Positions 15,360 through 19,506 of a stretch of DNA of 19,506 bases are shown here, piece after piece. Positions within the stretch are counted from its first letter, which is position 1; each line of letters starts with the position of its first letter. This DNA comes from an uncultured Burkholderiales bacterium. GTDB taxonomy: Bacteria; Pseudomonadota; Gammaproteobacteria; Burkholderiales; Burkholderiaceae. Made by a program: the position numbers and the translations under genes. Below the pieces are notes generated by a model. It saw nothing but the letters and a program-made list of their open reading frames with translations. It was not told the origin of the DNA and did no database searches. The stretch spans positions 1-19,506 of the forward strand of contig CAMLJY010000092.1 of assembly GCA_946480465.1 (NCBI GenBank), in the 5' to 3' direction.

Positions 15360-15373
15360 CCGCCCGAAGGCGG
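15360..15373 (-). other. Hairpin with UUCG tetraloop between permease and SPFH genes
   Basis: On the minus strand the transcript reads CCGCC-UUCG-GGCGG, a 5-bp GC stem closed by the extra-stable C(UUCG)G loop. It is 61 bases after the permease stop and is likely an mRNA stability or processing element. No U-tract follows. Confidence 0.45.
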
Positions 15374-15434
15374 CGAAACACGCCTGGCGAGGATGTCCAT
15401 GGAGCTGCGAGCGCAGCAGGCGCCGAGGCCACGT

Positions 15435-16214
15435 TCAGCGGCCGAGCTGGGCCCAGGGGAACAGCGCACGGTTGGCGGCCTTGAAGAGCAGGTCGCTCGC
15501 CAGGCCGATGATGCCGATAACGATGATGCCGAAGATGATCTGGTCGGTCGCCAGCAGCGCCTGGCTGTCGGTGATCATGTGGCCGATGCCGCTCGCCGCG
15601 CCGATCAGTTCCGCCACGATCACGTAGGTCCAGGCCCAGCCCAGCACCATGCGCAGGATCTCGGCGATCTCGGGGGCGGCACCGGGGATCAGCACGCGGT
15701 GAATCAGGCCACGGTCGCGCACGCCCAGGGTGTACGCCGCCTCCACCAGGTCGCGCCGGGTGTTGCCCACCGCCACCGCGATCATCAGCACCAGGTTGAA
15801 GAAGCTGCCGATGAAGATGACCGCCAGCTTCTGCGCCTCGCCGATGCCCGCCCAGAGGATCAGCAGCGGGATGAAGGCCGAGGCCGGCAGATAACGCGCA
15901 AAGGAGATGAAGGGCTCGAAGAAGGCCTCGACGGGCTTGTAGGCGCCCATCAGCACGCCCAGGGGCAGCGCCAGCAGCGCGGCGATGACGAATCCCCCGA
16001 CCACCCGCCACACCGTCATGCCGATGTCGCCGATGAAGCCCATCTGCGTGAGCAGCGTCCAGCCGCTCTTCAGCATCGTCAGCGGGTCGGCCAGGAAGGT
16101 CTTCTGCACGTAGCCGCCCAGCGTCGCCACGCTCCAGGCGGCGACGAAGACGACGAAGAAGGCCACGCCGAGCGCGATGCGCGCGCCCGGCGAGACCGGC
16201 ACGAGAGGCTTCAT
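15435..16214 (-). CDS. ABC transporter permease, nitrate/sulfonate/taurine (SsuC/TauC) class
   Basis: A 259-residue inner-membrane protein with about six hydrophobic helices: ALGVAFFVVFVAAW near the N-terminus, VVGGFVIAALLALPLGVLMG, SAFIPLLILW, LAVIFIGSFFNLVLMIAVAVG, WAWTYVIVAELIG, and QIIFGIIVIGIIGLASDLL. The EAA loop that docks to the ATPase is at about residues 158-178 (EAAYTLGVRDRGLIHRVLIPG). The segment RYLPASAFIPLLILWAGIGE is characteristic of the BPD_transp_1 members that pair with SsuA/TauA-type binding proteins. The start at ATG 16214 has only a weak ribosome binding site. An 84-bp palindrome-rich gap separates it from the binding protein gene. Confidence 0.9.
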   Translation of the reverse strand: MKPLVPVSPGARIALGVAFFVVFVAAWSVATLGGYVQKTFLADPLTMLKSGWTLLTQMGFIGDIGMTVWRVVGGFVIAALLALPLGVLMGAYKPVEAFFEPFISFARYLPASAFIPLLILWAGIGEAQKLAVIFIGSFFNLVLMIAVAVGNTRRDLVEAAYTLGVRDRGLIHRVLIPGAAPEIAEILRMVLGWAWTYVIVAELIGAASGIGHMITDSQALLATDQIIFGIIVIGIIGLASDLLFKAANRALFPWAQLGR

Positions 16215-16298
16215 CGCGACGCCCGACGGGTCGCCCCGAGGGCGGCGAGCCCCCTTGGGGGGAAGTGAACGGAGTGAGCGTGGGGGTCCACCTGACGC
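16215..16298. repeat. Palindrome-rich intergenic element between permease and binding-protein genes
   Basis: The element combines a TCGCC...GGCGA stem, a C5-TT-G6 stem and a GTGAACGGAGTGAGCG motif. The style matches extragenic palindromic elements that I recall as common between genes in Burkholderiales such as Rubrivivax and relatives. It may form a hairpin in the mRNA and lower expression of the permease relative to the binding protein. Recognition rests on its general look, not on a search. Confidence 0.45.
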
Positions 16299-17243
16299 TT
16301 ACTTCAGGAACCGCGTGTCGGCCAGCCTGGACAGGTCCGGCACCGCCTTGATGATCCCCGCCTCCAGCAGCAGCTCGGCTGCTTCCTTGCTGAAGGCCCC
16401 GTGCTCGCCGGCAAAGAACTTCTGGTTGGCCTCGCGGTCCTGCCAGCGCAGGTACTTCTGGCTGGCCTCGAACTGCTCCGCCGTCTGTTTCACGTCCGCG
16501 CCCATGATCTCGAAGCTCTTCTTCGGATCGGCCTTGATCATCGCCACCGCATCGAAGTAGCCGTCGGCCAGCGCCTTCGCGGCCTTGGGGTTCTCGGCCA
16601 GGAACCGGGGCGTGCAGCCGAAGGTGTCCATCACCATCGGGTAGTCCAGCGTGGTCGCGATGATCCTGCCCGCCTCGGGCTTGGCACGCACGGCGCCCAG
16701 GTAGGGCTCGTAGGTCATCGCGGCATCGATGCCCGCGGTGCCGGCGATCATCGCGTTGGCAGCGGCCTGCGGCTCCAGGTTCACCACCTTCACGTCCTTC
16801 ACCGACAGGCCGTTCTTCTTCAGCATCCAGGCCAGCGTGAAGTACGGTGCCGTGCCCGGCGCGCTGGCCGCCACGGTCTTGCCCTTGAGGTCACTGATCT
16901 TCGCGATGTGGGGCTTCACCACCATGCCGTCGGCGCCGTAGCTCTTGTCGAGCTGGAAGATCTGCGTCGTCGCCACGCCGTTGGCGTTCCACACCACCCA
17001 GGTCTCCACCGTGGTCGCCGCGCACTGGATGTCGCCGGAGGCGATCGCCAGGTGCCGGTCCTTCTGCGGGATCTTGCGGATCGTCACGTCCAGGCCGTGC
17101 TTCTTGAAGAGGCCTGCTTCCTTGGCCAGCGTCAGCGGCGCGAAGCCGGTCCAGGCGGAGATCCCAATGGCGACCTTGGTGTCCTGCGCATGCGCAGCGG
17201 TGGCGAACAGGCCGGCGGCGGCCAGGGCGAGCAGCGACTTCAT
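16299..17243 (-). CDS. ABC transporter substrate-binding protein, NMT1/SsuA/TauA-like
   Basis: A 314-residue periplasmic binding protein. The ATG at 17243 is chosen because it starts a textbook signal peptide (MKSLLALAAAGLFATAAHA, cleaved before QDT) with GGAGAA about five bases upstream. An in-frame start 24 bases earlier would add a short, unlikely extension. The mature chain shows the class pattern: VAIGISAWTGFAPLTLAKEAGLFKK-type opening (ligand-binding lobe 1), LAIASGDIQCAATTVETWVV, DLKGKTVAASAPGTAPYFTLAW, and AMIAGTAGIDAAMTYEPYL. This fits nitrate/sulfonate/taurine/thiamine-precursor binding proteins. The ligand cannot be read from sequence. Its place directly after hutU-hutH on the same strand suggests histidine or a histidine-derived compound, but this is inference. 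Confidence 0.88.
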   Translation of the reverse strand: MKSLLALAAAGLFATAAHAQDTKVAIGISAWTGFAPLTLAKEAGLFKKHGLDVTIRKIPQKDRHLAIASGDIQCAATTVETWVVWNANGVATTQIFQLDKSYGADGMVVKPHIAKISDLKGKTVAASAPGTAPYFTLAWMLKKNGLSVKDVKVVNLEPQAAANAMIAGTAGIDAAMTYEPYLGAVRAKPEAGRIIATTLDYPMVMDTFGCTPRFLAENPKAAKALADGYFDAVAMIKADPKKSFEIMGADVKQTAEQFEASQKYLRWQDREANQKFFAGEHGAFSKEAAELLLEAGIIKAVPDLSRLADTRFLK

Positions 17244-17298
17244 GCAGTTCTCCGGTGGGCGAGGCAAGTGATTGTGATGGGTCGGGCGTTCCCAAGCG

Positions 17299-17360
17299 GA
17301 CGCCGCGGCACCGGCTTTGCCGCCGCTGGCGTCGCCCCTTCGAGGGGGTGTCGGCGAAGC
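17299..17360. repeat. Cluster of three palindromes between hutH and the binding-protein gene
   Basis: First, GACGCC (17299-17304) pairs with GGCGTC (17328-17333), enclosing GCGGC/GCCGC arms to give a 35-base imperfect stem-loop. Second, CCCCT-TCG-AGGGG lies at 17335-17347. Third, a CGGC-GAA-GCCG hairpin follows. No gene fits here. Such clusters in Burkholderiales genomes are often dispersed extragenic repeats, and this one may act to stabilise the hutH 3' end or reduce readthrough. Confidence 0.5.
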
Positions 17361-17378
17361 CGCTCCAGGGATGGGTCA

Positions 17379-18922
17379 TCACGCGGGGATCCACAACGCG
17401 GGCAAGCCCGGGAGCGTGCGGAACACCCGTGACAGCGACCCGTTGGTCACCAGCGCCGTCGCGCGCTCGATGTCCGGCGCCAGGTAGCGGTCGTGCTCCA
17501 CCGACGGACAGGCGTCGCGCAGCAGCGCATGCGCCATCTCCAGCGCCACCGAACTGCCCAGGGGCCGCAGGAACTCGATGCCCTGCGCCGCCGCGAGCAG
17601 TTCGATGCCGAGGATGTGCGCGGTGTTGCGGATCATGGCTTGCAAGCGCCGTGCCGCAAAGGTGGCCATCGAGACATGGTCCTCCTGGTTGGCCGAGGTC
17701 GGCAGCGAATCGACGCTGGCCGGGTGCGCCAGCGACTTGTTCTCGGACGCCAGTGCCGCCGCGGTGACGTGGGCGATCATGAAGCCGGAGTTCAGCCCCG
17801 GGTCGGACGTCAGGAAGGGCGGCAGGCGGGAGACGCTGGAGTCGATCAGCATCGCGATGCGGCGCTCGGCGATGGCGCCCACTTCGGCGATCGCCACCGC
17901 CATCGCATCGGCGGCCAGCGCAACGGGCTCGGCGTGGAAGTTGCCGCCGCTGATCATCGTGCCGTCGTCCGGAAAGACCAGCGGGTTGTCGGTGACGGCA
18001 TTGGCCTCGCGCAGCAGCACCAGCGCGGCGTGGCGCAGCTGGTCGAGGCAGGCTCCCACCACCTGCGGCTGGCAACGCAGGCAGTACGGGTCCTGCACAC
18101 GGTCGTCGCCTTCCTGGTGCGAGCGGCGGATGGCACTGCCGGCCAGCAGCGCGCGGTAGTACTGCGCCACGTCGATCTGGCCGGGCTGGCCGCGCAGCGC
18201 GTGGATGCGCGGGTCGAAGGGCCCGTCGCTGCCGCGCGCGGCATCCACCGTCAGCGCGCCGATCACCAGCGCTGATTCGAGCACCGGCTCGAAGGCCAGG
18301 AAGGCATGCAGCGCCAGCGCAGTGGAGGTCTGCGTGCCGTTGATCAGCGCCAGGCCTTCCTTCGCGGCCAGCCGCAGCGGTGCGATGCCGGCTTCGGCCA
18401 GCACGCCGCGGGCGGCCTTGCGATGCCCGTCGACCAGGAACTCGCCCTCGCCGATCAGCGCCAGCGTCATGTGCGACAGCGGCGCCAGGTCGCCGGACGC
18501 GCCCACCGAACCCTGGCTCGGCACATAAGGCACCAGGCCCGCATTGAACACGCCGAGCAGGCTCTCGATCACCACCGGGCGCACACCGGACGCCCCGCGG
18601 GCGAGCGACGCCGCCTTCATTGCGAGCATCAAGCGCACCACCGCGGGCTGCAGCGGCTCGCCGACACCGACCGAATGCGAGCGAATCAGGTTCAGCTGCA
18701 GCAATGCGAGGTCGCTTTCGCTGATGCGCTGGTTGGCCAGCTTGCCGAAGCCGGTGTTGACGCCGTACACCGGCGCATCACCCTCGGCCGCGCGCTGCAC
18801 CACGGCGGCGCTGGCGGCGATGACCGGCGCCGCCGCGGGGTCGAGTTGCAGTTGGACGCCACCGCGGTGGATGGCCAGCAGGTCGTCCAGGCCCAGCAGG
18901 CCCGGTTTCAGGATCACGGTCG

Positions 18923-18926
<4 letters not shown>
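17379..18926 (-). CDS. hutH: Histidine ammonia-lyase (histidase)
   Basis: It removes ammonia from L-histidine to give trans-urocanate, the first step of histidine degradation, in the cytoplasm. The chain of 515 residues is close to the usual length of about 510. The catalytic MIO prosthetic group forms from Ala143-Ser144-Gly145 in [14 protein letters not shown]. Tyr54 and His84 match the Pseudomonas putida active-site Tyr53/His83 with an offset of one. Other family blocks are present: [28 protein letters not shown], and [11 protein letters not shown] near the C-terminal part. The GTG start at 18926 overlaps the stop of hutU in a GTGA, so the two are translationally coupled. The next gene downstream is the ABC binding protein. 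I see no frameshift or missing active-site residue. Confidence 0.96.

Positions 18927-19506
<580 letters not shown>

Overview
The window is GC-rich throughout and tightly packed with genes, with strong C/G preference at third codon positions. That composition, the fused isobutyryl-CoA mutase, the CGGGG-type lipoprotein start and the style of the intergenic palindromes together suggest a betaproteobacterium of the order Burkholderiales (Rubrivivax/Leptothrix-like). This placement is inferred from the sequence alone. I see no rRNA, tRNA, CRISPR array, insertion sequence or phage gene.

Left part, plus strand. The window opens inside icmF, whose N-terminal cobalamin-binding and most G-protein sequence lies outside. 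After 262 bp without a gene comes a co-directional cluster: (i) a lipoprotein with eight cysteine-rich ~66-residue repeats, (ii) an exported caspase-fold (C14) protein with intact His/Cys dyad, a long Ala/Glu/Arg coiled coil and a C-terminal beta-rich domain, (iii) a membrane-anchored Ser/Thr protein kinase with a DUF4384-like extracytoplasmic domain, (iv) an exported OmpA-type peptidoglycan-binding protein, and (v) a cytoplasmic TPR-GGDEF diguanylate cyclase. The first two overlap by ATGA and the others are 28-85 bp apart. I read this as a candidate envelope-surveillance/signalling module and it is the most interesting part of the window. A separate exported solute-binding-like protein follows.

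Right part, minus strand. A ComJ-like hypothetical gene converges on the solute-binding-like gene with no gap. Then, read right to left, come hutU (partial, entering from the right edge), hutH (GTGA overlap), and an ABC importer of the nitrate/sulfonate/taurine class: binding protein, permease, an SPFH/band-7 lipoprotein, and ATPase. All run in one direction, so the importer is probably part of a histidine-utilisation locus and may bring in histidine or a related compound. The SPFH lipoprotein between permease and ATPase is unusual.

The intergenic regions of the right half hold GC-rich palindromes: one cluster between permease and binding protein, one between binding protein and hutH, and a 15-bp palindrome plus UUCG-type hairpin upstream of the SPFH gene. 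Long open frames antisense or out of phase with these genes are by-products of the base composition and are not annotated.
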